Positions 1 through 6,401 are shown, counted from the stretch's first letter. The stretch is 13,538 nucleotides of DNA from an uncultured Verrucomicrobiota bacterium (GCA_945613785.1 CALZAJ010000021.1:1-13538), one strand, 5' to 3'. Program-made: numbers and translations. Notes: generated from the letters alone by a model not told the origin.

Positions 1-331
1 CAAGGCCTATGGCGTCGAGATCAAGGGCGACGGCAAGGCGGTCGTCAACGGCAAGGCCGTCGACTTCAAGGCCGAGGCGGGCATCAAGGCCGCGCCAGCT
101 GCCGCGGCGGCTCCCGCCGGCGGTCAGGAAGTCAAGGCTCCAGTGCCCGGATCGGTGCTTCGTATCACCGCTCCGAGCGGCACCAAAGTGTCCAAGGGCG
201 ACGAGATTCTGGTGATGGATGTCATGAAGATGGAAACTCCGGTCACATCGCCTTGCGACGGCACGGTCACGGTCAATGTCGCCGCGGCCGACAAGGTGTC
301 GACCGGCGATGTGCTGGCGGTGGTCGGCTAA
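1..331 (+). CDS. Biotin carboxyl carrier domain protein (3' part), decarboxylase-associated
   Basis: This is the C-terminal 109 residues of a protein whose start lies before the window; codons begin at base 2 and TAA is at 329-331. The last 70 or so residues form a biotinyl/lipoyl-attachment domain, with a PVPGSV entry strand and the motif VMKMET, whose central lysine (codon 227-229) is the expected biotinylation site. An Ala/Pro-rich flexible linker (AAPAAAAAPAGG) precedes it, typical of swinging biotin arms. In Na+-transporting oxaloacetate, methylmalonyl-CoA and glutaconyl-CoA decarboxylases, this domain carries CO2 from the carboxyltransferase to the membrane beta subunit, and a beta-subunit gene follows 62 nt downstream. 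The sequence cannot show whether this is the end of an OadA-like alpha subunit or a separate small biotin carrier. The canonical EAMKM reads DVMKM here, a tolerated variation. Confidence 0.9.
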   Translation, partial: KAYGVEIKGDGKAVVNGKAVDFKAEAGIKAAPAAAAAPAGGQEVKAPVPGSVLRITAPSGTKVSKGDEILVMDVMKMETPVTSPCDGTVTVNVAAADKVSTGDVLAVVG

Positions 332-350
332 AAATCGCCAGCGGCGGTTT
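332..350 (+). other. Stem-loop between the biotin carrier and oadB genes
   Basis: AAATCGCC and GGCGGTTT can form an 8-bp stem (one G-T wobble) with an AGC loop, immediately after the TAA stop at 329-331. No U-tract follows outside the stem, so it is a poor intrinsic terminator. It may act as an mRNA processing or stability element that sets the ratio of the two subunits. Pairing is read from the sequence; function is inference. Confidence 0.35.
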
Positions 351-393
351 GCGTAAAATTAAAAGGCAAAAGCGTATAGTGGATTTGAAGGCT

Positions 394-1929
394 ATGAAGA
401 AATTTCTTATGGCGTTGATTGTTGCGGCCGGCTGTTTGTCGGCCGGCGCGGGCGAGGGCGAGTCTCCCGCCAAGTGGGAATCTACGCTCAAACGCGTCGG
501 CGATCTTCCCGGCGATACGGGAATTGCCGGTTTTTGCCGGCGTTCGGCGCCGGCTTATATTACCGGCGAATTCGCCCCCGAGGATCGCGTCGACGCCTAT
601 AAGATGGTCGGGAAGGACCCGCACAACCCTCAAAGCGGCTACAAGACGCCGAACGGCTACATCGACAAACAAACGCGCACGTGGGTGGGCGGCTATTTCG
701 ATGGCCAAGGCACCTTCGTCAAGGGTCATGAGGTTAAGGTGCTGGGAAATCTTCCTTATGGCGTTGGGCAGCTTATCATGATTCCGCTTTGCTTGGTGAT
801 GATGTATTTGGCGATCGTCAAGGGCTTCGAGCCCTTGTTGTTGCTGCCGATTGGATTTGGTGGATTGCTCGCGAACTGTCCGCTCGCGGGCGTTACTGCC
901 CCGGAAATGATGCATGACGGCATCATTGCCTTTACGACGGCCGGCATTCCGTTCATGCAAGGTGGCATTGTCGAGCCCGGCGGGTTCCTCTACTATTTCT
1001 TCAAGTTCGGCATCGACACTGGCGTTTTCCCGATTATGATTTTCATGGGAGTGGGCGCGATGACGGACTTCGCTCCGCTGATTGCGAATCCGAAGATGGC
1101 GCTCCTCGGCGGTGCCGCGCAGTTCGGCATCTTCTTCGCGCTCTTCGGCGCCCTGGCGCTGGCGGGTCTCGGTTGGATCGACTTCGGCATCGATCCGATC
1201 AAGGCCGCGGCCTCGATCGGCATTATCGGCGGTGCGGACGGCCCGACGGCGATCTGGCTCACCTCGCGTCTCGCCCCGGACCTTCTCGGTGCGATTGCAG
1301 TCGCCGCGTACTCCTACATGGCGCTCGTTCCGATCATTCAGCCGCCGATCATGAACGCCCTCACCACCAAGGCCGAGCGCGCGATCAAGATGACGGCGCT
1401 CCGTGAGGTCACGAAGATCGAGAAGATCTGCTTCCCGCTCATCGTCCTCTTGCTCTGCGCGGTCCTCCTGCCGTCCGCCGTTCCGCTGATCGGTGCGATG
1501 ATGCTCGGCAACTTGGCGAAGGAAGTCGGTCCGTCTGTCAGCCGTATCGCCGATACGATGTCGAACGCGCTCATCAACATCGTCACGATTATGCTCGGCC
1601 TTTCCGTCGGTTCGAAGCTCGCCTGCGAGAAGTTCCTCTCGGGCACGACTCTCGGCATTCTCGCGCTCGGCCTCTGCGCGTTCTGCGTGGGCACGGCGGC
1701 GGGCGTCCTGATGGCCAAGCTCATGAACGTCTTCTCGAAGACGAAGGTCAACCCGCTCATCGGCTCCGCCGGCGTGTCGGCCGTGCCGATGGCTGCGCGC
1801 GTCTCGAATAAGGTTTCGCTGCAAAATGATCCGACGAATTTTGTCCTTATGCAAGCGATGGGTCCGAATGTGTCGGGCGTCATCGGCTCGGCGGTCGTCG
1901 CCGGCGTTCTTTACACGCTCTGCAAGTAA
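394..1929 (+). CDS. oadB: Na+-translocating decarboxylase beta subunit (oxaloacetate decarboxylase type) with N-terminal extension
   Basis: This is the integral membrane subunit that decarboxylates carboxybiotin and exports Na+ (OAD_beta family). The protein is 511 aa, against roughly 375-435 for most relatives. From about residue 123 it matches the family closely: GVGAMTDF, then GGADGPT with the Na+-binding Asp at 282, AYSYMALVP with Tyr308, and NPLIGSAGVSAVPMAARVSN with Asn453, Gly457, Ser462 and Arg469. These correspond to Klebsiella Asp203, Tyr229, Asn373, Gly377, Ser382 and Arg389. Residues 1-20 form a signal-like hydrophobic stretch (MKKFLMALIVAAGCLSAGAG), and residues 21-120 are a soluble extension absent from the classical protein. 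The first core membrane helix starts near residue 123. The ATG at 394 is chosen because it directly precedes this signal; the frame stays open upstream only as a shadow of the biotin carrier gene. Ribosome-binding sequence is weak (GAAGG only 2 nt before ATG). The substrate (oxaloacetate, methylmalonyl-CoA or glutaconyl-CoA) depends on the alpha subunit, outside the window. Confidence 0.93.
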   Translation: MKKFLMALIVAAGCLSAGAGEGESPAKWESTLKRVGDLPGDTGIAGFCRRSAPAYITGEFAPEDRVDAYKMVGKDPHNPQSGYKTPNGYIDKQTRTWVGGYFDGQGTFVKGHEVKVLGNLPYGVGQLIMIPLCLVMMYLAIVKGFEPLLLLPIGFGGLLANCPLAGVTAPEMMHDGIIAFTTAGIPFMQGGIVEPGGFLYYFFKFGIDTGVFPIMIFMGVGAMTDFAPLIANPKMALLGGAAQFGIFFALFGALALAGLGWIDFGIDPIKAAASIGIIGGADGPTAIWLTSRLAPDLLGAIAVAAYSYMALVPIIQPPIMNALTTKAERAIKMTALREVTKIEKICFPLIVLLLCAVLLPSAVPLIGAMMLGNLAKEVGPSVSRIADTMSNALINIVTIMLGLSVGSKLACEKFLSGTTLGILALGLCAFCVGTAAGVLMAKLMNVFSKTKVNPLIGSAGVSAVPMAARVSNKVSLQNDPTNFVLMQAMGPNVSGVIGSAVVAGVLYTLCK

Positions 1930-1947
1930 GGAAACTGCAATGACAGG

Positions 1948-1988
1948 AAGAGAGGCGCGTTTCGGAACCGAACGCGCCTCTCTTTTTT
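1948..1988 (+). terminator. Strong rho-independent terminator after oadB
   Basis: A perfect 14-bp stem pairs AAGAGAGGCGCGTT (1948-1961) with AACGCGCCTCTCTT (1971-1984), with a 9-nt loop. A six-T run at 1983-1988 follows or overlaps the stem end. It lies 19 nt after the oadB stop and separates the decarboxylase operon from the next promoter. Confidence 0.95.
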
Positions 1989-2020
1989 GCCTGAATCCAT
2001 CCATTTTCCCGCATCCGTTT

Positions 2021-2034
2021 TGATATAATATAAT
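2021..2034 (+). promoter_or_regulatory. Extended -10 promoter of the aminotransferase operon (tandem TATAAT)
   Basis: TGATATAAT at 2021-2029 is an ideal extended -10 element (TG, one base, TATAAT at 2024-2029), preceded by a T-run. A second TATAAT overlaps at 2029-2034. No TTGACA-like -35 lies at 16-18 bp upstream. The second box ends 6 nt before the ATG at 2041, so transcription from it would start at or next to the start codon. The same TGATATAAT recurs at 5566 and 12877. Confidence 0.8.
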
Positions 2035-2040
2035 TCCGTT

Positions 2041-3315
2041 ATGAACAAACTGGCGACTCAGCTCAACGATACGCTTGGCGCGGCGGCCGATTTTCTCTCT
2101 GCCGCCGGCAAGCGCATGTACTTCCCTTACGGCGGCATCCTCGGTCAGGGCGCGGAAGCGAAATCCTGCGAGATCAACGCCACGATCGGCATGGCCTTCG
2201 AAGAGGATGGCTCTCCGCTCGTCATGGACTGCTTCAAGAAAGGTCTCAATCTCGACAAGAAGGCCTTCCTTTATGCGGGCAGCTTCGGCATTCCCAAGCT
2301 TCGCGAGCAGTGGAAGGAGATGGAGTTCAAGAAGAATCCCTCGCTGAAGGGCAAGGCCTTTTCGAATCCTGTCGTCACCAATGCGCTGACGCACGGCATC
2401 CGCATTTGTGCCGAGCTTTTCGCCGACAAGAAGGATACGCTGGTGTGCCCCGATCTTTTCTGGGACAACTACGAGCTCGTCTTCCAGGAGGCGGTTGGCT
2501 GTAAGGTCGAGCATTTCAACACCTTCAAGAAGGGCGCGTTTGACGTTGTCGCGATGAAGGCCGCGCTGCTGGCGCCGGGTGAGAAGAAGATCCTCATCCT
2601 CAACTTCCCGAACAATCCGACCGGCTATACGGCGACTCTTGAGGACGCGAAGAAGATCGTCTCGACGGTCAAGGCCGCTGCGGCCAAAGGCAAGAAGATC
2701 GTCGTGATCTGTGATGACGCGTACTTCGGGCTCGTCTACGAGAAGGGCATCCACGAGGAGTCGCTCTTCGCCGAATTCTCTGACTTGCACAAGAACGTCC
2801 TCGCCGTCAAGCTTGACGGTACGACGAAGGAAGACTATGTCTGGGGTCTGCGTGTTGGCTTCATCAGCTTCGCGTTCAAGGGTGCGACGGCCGACCAGCT
2901 CAAGGCGCTCGAGGCCAAGGCCGCGGGCAACGTCCGCTCTTGCATCTCCAACGCCTCCTCGATCGGCCAGCACCTGGCGATCCAGGCCTTTGCCGATCCT
3001 GGCTATGCGGCCCAGAAGCGCGAGAAGTATGCGGTCCTCAAGAAGCGCTATCATCAGATTCGCGTGATTCTCAAGACGCATCCGGAATACGCCAAGGCCT
3101 TTGAGGTCATGCCGTTCAACTCTGGTTACTTCATGTGCGTGAAGCCGATCGGCGTCGATGCCGAGAAGGTTCGTCGTCAGCTCATCGAGAAGTACTCCAC
3201 GGGTACGATCATGCTCTCCGGCCTGATCCGTCTCGCCTTCTCGACGATTCCGACGGCCAAGCTCGCGAAGCTCTTCCAGAACGTTGCGGACGCCGTCAGC
3301 GACCTCCGCGCCTAA
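2041..3315 (+). CDS. PLP-dependent class I/II aminotransferase
   Basis: This 424-aa protein belongs to fold-type I, aspartate-aminotransferase-like enzymes, which transfer amino groups between amino acids and 2-oxo acids in the cytoplasm. Visible landmarks are NFPNNPTGYT (Asn192, Pro193, Gly195), CDDAYFG (Asp226 and Tyr228, the usual PLP ring contacts), a candidate Schiff-base lysine Lys263 in DGTTKEDYVWGLRVGF, and a C-terminal arginine (Arg397 in LIRLAFST) where relatives bind the substrate carboxylate. The lysine context differs from the common S-x-S-K motif, so this is a divergent subgroup and substrate cannot be named. There is no Shine-Dalgarno sequence before the ATG; the message is probably leaderless. 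A secreted-protein gene and ispE follow closely, suggesting an operon, but no shared pathway is evident. Confidence 0.88.
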   Translation: MNKLATQLNDTLGAAADFLSAAGKRMYFPYGGILGQGAEAKSCEINATIGMAFEEDGSPLVMDCFKKGLNLDKKAFLYAGSFGIPKLREQWKEMEFKKNPSLKGKAFSNPVVTNALTHGIRICAELFADKKDTLVCPDLFWDNYELVFQEAVGCKVEHFNTFKKGAFDVVAMKAALLAPGEKKILILNFPNNPTGYTATLEDAKKIVSTVKAAAAKGKKIVVICDDAYFGLVYEKGIHEESLFAEFSDLHKNVLAVKLDGTTKEDYVWGLRVGFISFAFKGATADQLKALEAKAAGNVRSCISNASSIGQHLAIQAFADPGYAAQKREKYAVLKKRYHQIRVILKTHPEYAKAFEVMPFNSGYFMCVKPIGVDAEKVRRQLIEKYSTGTIMLSGLIRLAFSTIPTAKLAKLFQNVADAVSDLRA

Positions 3316-3347
3316 TTTCATCCACCCAATCCAGAAGGATACATACC

Positions 3348-4850
3348 ATGAAGAAACTCGCCCTTGCTGCGTTCTCCGCCCTTGCCTTCGGTGCCTTTGC
3401 TGCGCCTGAGCGCCTTGGCATTCTGCAACTCGCCGATGTTAATTCGCTCGTCGCCGGAGTCACGAAGTTCGGTGAGCTCATTGGGAATCCGATGGTTTCT
3501 GCGATGGTGACGCCGTCCATCACGCAGAATCCCGTGAGCGCCTTTTTCGGTCCCGGTCGTGAGGGCGTGCCGATCATGGCTGCCGCCTATGTCGAGAGCG
3601 AGAAGCTTGCCGAAGGCCTTGAGCAGGCCCTTGAATCGGTTTGGCCTGTCGTCGTCTATCCGATGACGGAGACGAAGGAGCAGTTCCTGGCCCGCACGCC
3701 CGGTGCGACGGAGACCAATGGTGTCGTGAAGGTTGCCTCGCCTGAGACGGTCCTTGTCTGGACGGCAGATGGCAAGTGGGCTGTCGCTTCCGACACGGCC
3801 GACCACGCGAAGGTGGGCCTTTCCGTCATCTCCGCGGCGGCGCGTCCGATTGGCTCCGACCTCCTGCGCATCGAAATCGGCGAGGCGCTCCTCAAGGAGA
3901 TTCCGTCGCTGTTGGCGAAGGTGGCGGAGATGTCGGCCGATGGCGAGGTCACGGCAAAGCTCAACAACCAGGCCGAGTACAGCAAGATGCTGGAGGGCCT
4001 GAGCGGCGCCAAGCTTGCGATGCGCATCAGCGACAAGGGCTGGGACTTCGAGAGTGTCTGCACATGCAAGCCGGGCTCGTTGCTTGACACGTGCGGCAAG
4101 GAGGGGTCGCTCGCTCCTGACGCCTTGGCCTTCGCCGGCAAGGATGCGTTTGTCGCGGTTGCCCAGGTCGCGAAGTCCGCGTTCGGTTCGTACGAGGACT
4201 TCGGGCTCTTCGGCGACGTCGCCCGCAAGCACGGCCTCAAGCTCGACTTCCTCAAGACCGAGAAGATCGGCGAGGCGGTCAAGCTGATGGTTGACTTCCC
4301 GGCGGCCTACGCCTACTTCACGGGCGAAGAGGGTTCGCAGGCCTTTGAGAAGATCGATCCGATGACGTTCGTGCAGGAGATGGACGGCGTGACCGAGAAG
4401 TTCAATGTCGCCCTGAACGAGAAGCCGCAGAGCTACGCGCTCGGACTCAAGGGTGCGTCTTCGGCTGAGACCGTGGCCGCCCGTTTTGCCGCGACGCTTC
4501 CGGAAGCCGCGACGCTGAAGCCCTATGCCGTTGCCTTCCTGTCCTACTACTCGCTCGTCAAGGGCCTGGCGCCGCAGATCGTGGCCGTCCTGCCTGCCGA
4601 GTTGCAGAACCAGGTCAAGCCGCTTCTGCAGACGCTTCCCGCTGAGGGAAAATGCGGCGTGGCGAGTTGCAGCTACCGCAAGGGTGACGCGCATGTCCAG
4701 TTGACGCGTCTTTCCGCGGACGAGCTCAAGGGCCTGGGCGCGGTCATCAATGCCGGCATCGGCTATGCGATGTCGGCGTCGATGAAGGGTGCCGACCTTG
4801 AGGATGACGAGGACGACGAGGACGATGACCTCGACGATGATGAAGATTGA
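3348..4850 (+). CDS. Secreted protein of unknown function with a highly acidic C-terminal tail
   Basis: I do not recognise a family for this 500-aa protein. The start is fixed by an AGAAGGA ribosome-binding site 8 nt before ATG and by a good Sec signal peptide (Lys-Lys, then LALAAFSALAFGAFAA, likely cleaved after an A-x-A near residue 19). The mature part is Ala/Lys/Glu-rich, without further membrane segments, and looks like a soluble periplasmic or exported protein. Six cysteines occur in two groups (CTCKPGSLLDTC and KCGVASC), possible disulfides. The last 18 residues (483-500) contain 16 Asp/Glu, the other two being Leu. Such tails can bind divalent cations or basic partners; that is inference. 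The gene is 32 nt after the aminotransferase, and its stop lies inside ispE. DUF-type proteins of PVC bacteria are a possible home, but I cannot confirm it. Confidence 0.85.
   Translation: MKKLALAAFSALAFGAFAAPERLGILQLADVNSLVAGVTKFGELIGNPMVSAMVTPSITQNPVSAFFGPGREGVPIMAAAYVESEKLAEGLEQALESVWPVVVYPMTETKEQFLARTPGATETNGVVKVASPETVLVWTADGKWAVASDTADHAKVGLSVISAAARPIGSDLLRIEIGEALLKEIPSLLAKVAEMSADGEVTAKLNNQAEYSKMLEGLSGAKLAMRISDKGWDFESVCTCKPGSLLDTCGKEGSLAPDALAFAGKDAFVAVAQVAKSAFGSYEDFGLFGDVARKHGLKLDFLKTEKIGEAVKLMVDFPAAYAYFTGEEGSQAFEKIDPMTFVQEMDGVTEKFNVALNEKPQSYALGLKGASSAETVAARFAATLPEAATLKPYAVAFLSYYSLVKGLAPQIVAVLPAELQNQVKPLLQTLPAEGKCGVASCSYRKGDAHVQLTRLSADELKGLGAVINAGIGYAMSASMKGADLEDDEDDEDDDLDDDED
4800..4847 (+). 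repeat. GAN-codon low-complexity tract encoding the acidic tail
   Basis: An imperfect run of GAC/GAT/GAG codons, with two CTC/CTT-type interruptions, encodes the Asp/Glu tail of the secreted protein. The tract also contains several GAGG-like sequences just upstream of the overlapping ispE start, so it may double as the ispE translation-initiation region. Confidence 0.6.
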
Positions 4851-5568
4851 GGCCTACGCCAAGGTCAACCTCACGCTTGAGGTCCTTGGGGAGCGCGCGG
4901 ACGGGTTCCACGCGCTCCGTTCTTTAGTCGTTCCCATTACGCTCTCGGACACGGTCACGGTCGAGCGGGCGGAGACGATTGAGACGGACACCGGTTATGG
5001 CGAGAAGGATCTCTGCTACAAGGCCGCGAAGGCCCTGGGCGTCGGAGCGAAGATCTCGGTCGTCAAGCGGATTCCCGCGGGCGGCGGACTCGGCGGCGGG
5101 TCAGCGGATGCCGCGGCGGTCCTGCGGGGGTTGAACGACCTCTACCGGCTCGGGCGCACGCCCGAAGAGCTGGCGGAGATCGGCGCGACCTTTGGCAGCG
5201 ACATCCCTGCGCTGGTGCTTGCCCAGCACTATCGGCGTCCGGTGATGATGGAGGGGCGCGGCGAAATCGTTTCGTTGGCCGATCCCGTGCCGCATGCCCA
5301 TCTTGTCCTGGCCAATCCAGGCGTTCATTCTTCCACGCCGGAAGTCTTCGCCGCGTTTCGCGCGTCCACGTATCCGCGGCCATTGAACGACCTGCAGGGT
5401 CCGGCCATCCGTCTGCATCCGGAAATCGGACGCCTGTTGGCGGAGCTGGAGAGTCTTGGTGCGAGGGAGCGACGGTCTTTGGAAGAACGGTTGACGGCGC
5501 TCAGGCGGAGCGGTTGGCACGGACGCTCCAGTCGCGTGGTATGCTCGCCTGGACGGCCGAATTTTTGA
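4837..5568 (+). CDS. ispE: 4-diphosphocytidyl-2-C-methyl-D-erythritol kinase, apparent 3' frameshift
   Basis: IspE phosphorylates CDP-methylerythritol with ATP in the MEP isoprenoid pathway (GHMP kinase family). Residues 1-209 look authentic: AYAKVNLTLEVLGERADGFHAL with Lys9, the ATP-binding motif PAGGGLGGGSADAAA at 80-94, FGSDIP, and NDLQGPAIRLHPEI. After Leu-Gly-Ala (209, ending at 5463) the reading frame turns into Arg-rich sequence with no IspE character and ends at TGA 5566-5568. A different frame, codons 5466-5570, encodes GATVFG followed by a 29-residue helical tail and stops at TAA 5571-5573; this resembles the normal GHMP motif 3 and C-terminus. About 3-4 residues of the glycine-rich SGSG portion also appear missing. 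The start (ATG at 4837, or the adjacent 4840) overlaps the upstream gene by 11-14 nt, implying translational coupling. Either a small deletion has damaged the gene or the assembly has an error here; the pathway is usually essential. Confidence 0.88.
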   Translation: MMKIEAYAKVNLTLEVLGERADGFHALRSLVVPITLSDTVTVERAETIETDTGYGEKDLCYKAAKALGVGAKISVVKRIPAGGGLGGGSADAAAVLRGLNDLYRLGRTPEELAEIGATFGSDIPALVLAQHYRRPVMMEGRGEIVSLADPVPHAHLVLANPGVHSSTPEVFAAFRASTYPRPLNDLQGPAIRLHPEIGRLLAELESLGARERRSLEERLTALRRSGWHGRSSRVVCSPGRPNF

Positions 5569-5574
5569 TATAAT
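5566..5574 (+). promoter_or_regulatory. Extended -10 promoter for tRNA-Gln
   Basis: TGATATAAT with TATAAT at 5569-5574, preceded by five T or A/T bases. No clear -35 is present. Transcription should begin near 5581, about 13 nt before the mature tRNA. The motif contains the ispE stop: TGA (5566-5568) in the present frame and TAA (5571-5573) in the apparent original frame. Confidence 0.8.
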
Positions 5575-5593
5575 AGGCGCAATTTTTAATTGC

Positions 5594-5667
5594 TGTCCCT
5601 TCGTATAGCGGTAGTACACGGGTTTTTGATACCCAGAGCGGTGGTTCGACTCCACCAGGGACAACCA
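5594..5667 (+). tRNA. tRNA-Gln (anticodon UUG)
   Basis: A cloverleaf can be drawn by hand. The acceptor stem TGTCCCT/AGGGACA has 7 perfect pairs. The D stem is GTA/TAC with the AGCGGTAG loop. The anticodon stem is CGGGT/ACCCA (outer C-A mismatch) with loop TTTTGAT, giving anticodon TTG at 5626-5628. The T arm is GGTGG/CCACC with loop TTCGACT. The discriminator is A, and the 3' CCA is encoded in the DNA (5665-5667). UUG reads CAA, and by wobble CAG, for glutamine. There is no clear terminator before the small ORF 46 nt downstream. Confidence 0.96.
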
Positions 5668-5713
5668 GATCTCGGTTGTATTAAGAAACCTGCCAAAGAA
5701 AGGCATTGGGAAT

Positions 5714-5842
5714 ATGAAGAGATCCATTCTGGCGTGCGGTATCCTGGCTGCGTGTGCGGCGCTTGCCGTCGAACCTGAGGTCAAGGCGTTCGAGGCGGTG
5801 ATGAAGGCCGCGAATCCGTACGCCCGCCTGAATGTCCGCTGA
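5714..5842 (+). CDS. Small exported or lipoprotein-like peptide (42 aa)
   Basis: The ORF starts at ATG 5714, with GAAAGG 10 nt upstream, and ends at TGA 5840-5842. The N-terminus has Lys-Arg followed by a hydrophobic stretch and reads MKRSILACGILAACAALA. It fits a Sec signal cleaved after ALA at residue 18, or a lipobox Leu-Ala-Ala-Cys with lipidation at Cys14. The remaining 24 residues (VEPEVKAFEAVMKAANPYA and five more) are short and amphipathic. It may be a genuine small secreted peptide, or the 5' remnant of a longer secreted protein whose rest has been lost. I recognise no family. It lies between the tRNA and the rpmH promoter. Confidence 0.5.
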   Translation: MKRSILACGILAACAALAVEPEVKAFEAVMKAANPYARLNVR

Positions 5843-5856
5843 CGATTTTAACCTCT

Positions 5857-5885
5857 TGCGGAACCCACTTGAACTCCGTTCCGCA
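5857..5885. promoter_or_regulatory. Inverted repeat surrounding the rpmH -35 box (candidate operator)
   Basis: TGCGGAAC (5857-5864) and GTTCCGCA (5878-5885) form a perfect 8-bp inverted repeat with a 13-nt spacer. Half-site centres are 21 bp apart, about two helical turns. The -35 hexamer TTGAAC (5869-5874) sits in the spacer. This geometry suits a dimeric regulator; no T-run follows, so it is not a typical terminator. Function is inference. Confidence 0.4.
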
Positions 5886-5897
5886 TTATGGTAAACT
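5869..5897 (+). promoter_or_regulatory. Sigma70-type promoter of the rpmH operon
   Basis: TTGAAC at 5869-5874 and TAAACT at 5892-5897 are separated by exactly 17 bp, with TG at 5889-5890 making the -10 extended. Transcription would start near 5904, giving a 29-nt leader. It is the only promoter in the window with a recognisable -35, in contrast to the TGATATAAT promoters. Confidence 0.75.
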
Positions 5898-5932
5898 ATT
5901 ATCTCAATTTCAGTTGAAAGGAATAGATAATC

Positions 5933-6070
5933 ATGAAGATGACATGGCAGCCGTCGAAGATCAAGCGGAAAAGGAAAATCGGTTACCGCGCGCGTAAGGC
6001 GACCAAGGGTGGACGCAAGGTTCTCGCGTCCCGTCGTGCGAAGGGCCGCAAGCGCCTGACGCAGGTCTAA
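5933..6070 (+). CDS. rpmH: 50S ribosomal protein L34
   Basis: The product is 45 aa, very basic, and follows the L34 pattern throughout: WQPSKIKRKR near the start, then GYRAR, GGRKVLASRRAKGRKRL at the end. L34 is a small late-assembling protein of the large ribosomal subunit that contacts 23S rRNA. AAAGGA lies 10 nt before ATG. It opens the rpmH-rnpA-yidD-yidC cluster, a highly conserved bacterial arrangement. The gene is short and easily missed. Confidence 0.97.
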   Translation: MKMTWQPSKIKRKRKIGYRARKATKGGRKVLASRRAKGRKRLTQV

Positions 6071-6080
6071 GGACTTCACG

Positions 6081-6401
6081 ATGACCACGCGACTCCCCGG
6101 GCCGAAGTACAAAAGAGTCTTCGACCGGGGACGTTCCATAAAGGGGCGTCTCCTCGTCGCGTGGCGTTTGGATGCGACCGACGCCGACCGACAGGCCGGC
6201 GTCGTTGTTTCCAAGAAGACGTTTCATGACGCCGTTGACCGCAACCGTGCGAAGCGGTTGTTGCGAGAGGCGTACCGCTTGCTGGTCAAGGATGGTACGG
6301 CTCCGGAGAAGGCGGAGTGGATTTTCATCGCCCGTTGTGGCATCGGCGGCAAGTCATGTGCCGAGGTCGAGAAGGAAATGCGCTGGGCGATGAGCAAATG
6401 A
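6081..6401 (+). CDS. rnpA: Ribonuclease P protein component
   Basis: This 106-aa protein is the basic cofactor of the RNase P ribozyme, which trims 5' leaders from pre-tRNAs. The diagnostic RNR motif is present in AVDRNRAKRLLREAYR (residues 51-66, RNR at 54-56). The N-terminal region (GPKYKRVFDRGRSIKGRLL) matches the usual core before VVVSKK. AAGGA at 6069-6073 overlaps the rpmH stop and sits 7 nt before ATG, so the two are closely coupled. The 3' end overlaps yidD by ATGA (6398-6401). Confidence 0.96.
   Translation: MTTRLPGPKYKRVFDRGRSIKGRLLVAWRLDATDADRQAGVVVSKKTFHDAVDRNRAKRLLREAYRLLVKDGTAPEKAEWIFIARCGIGGKSCAEVEKEMRWAMSK

Noticed and set aside
253..393. Upstream extension of oadB
   Set aside because: It overlaps the biotin carrier domain in another frame, and the ATG at 394 directly precedes the signal-like segment.
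370..393. Possible promoter (TATAGT at 375-380) just before oadB
   Set aside because: The best -35-like sequence is about 20 bp away and poor. Co-transcription with the biotin carrier gene is simpler.
328..3321. A 997-codon open frame on the minus strand
   Set aside because: It lies opposite oadB and the aminotransferase, both with strong family matches. Its Arg/Asp/Glu/Leu/His-rich composition is what reverse reading of GC-rich codons yields, and it has no recognisable domain.
3318..4694. A 458-codon minus-strand frame opposite the secreted protein
   Set aside because: The sense gene has a good ribosome-binding site and signal peptide. The antisense product is Arg-rich low-quality sequence.
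5590..5778. A 62-codon plus-strand frame through the tRNA
   Set aside because: It runs through a complete tRNA-Gln gene and overlaps the better supported small exported ORF in another frame.
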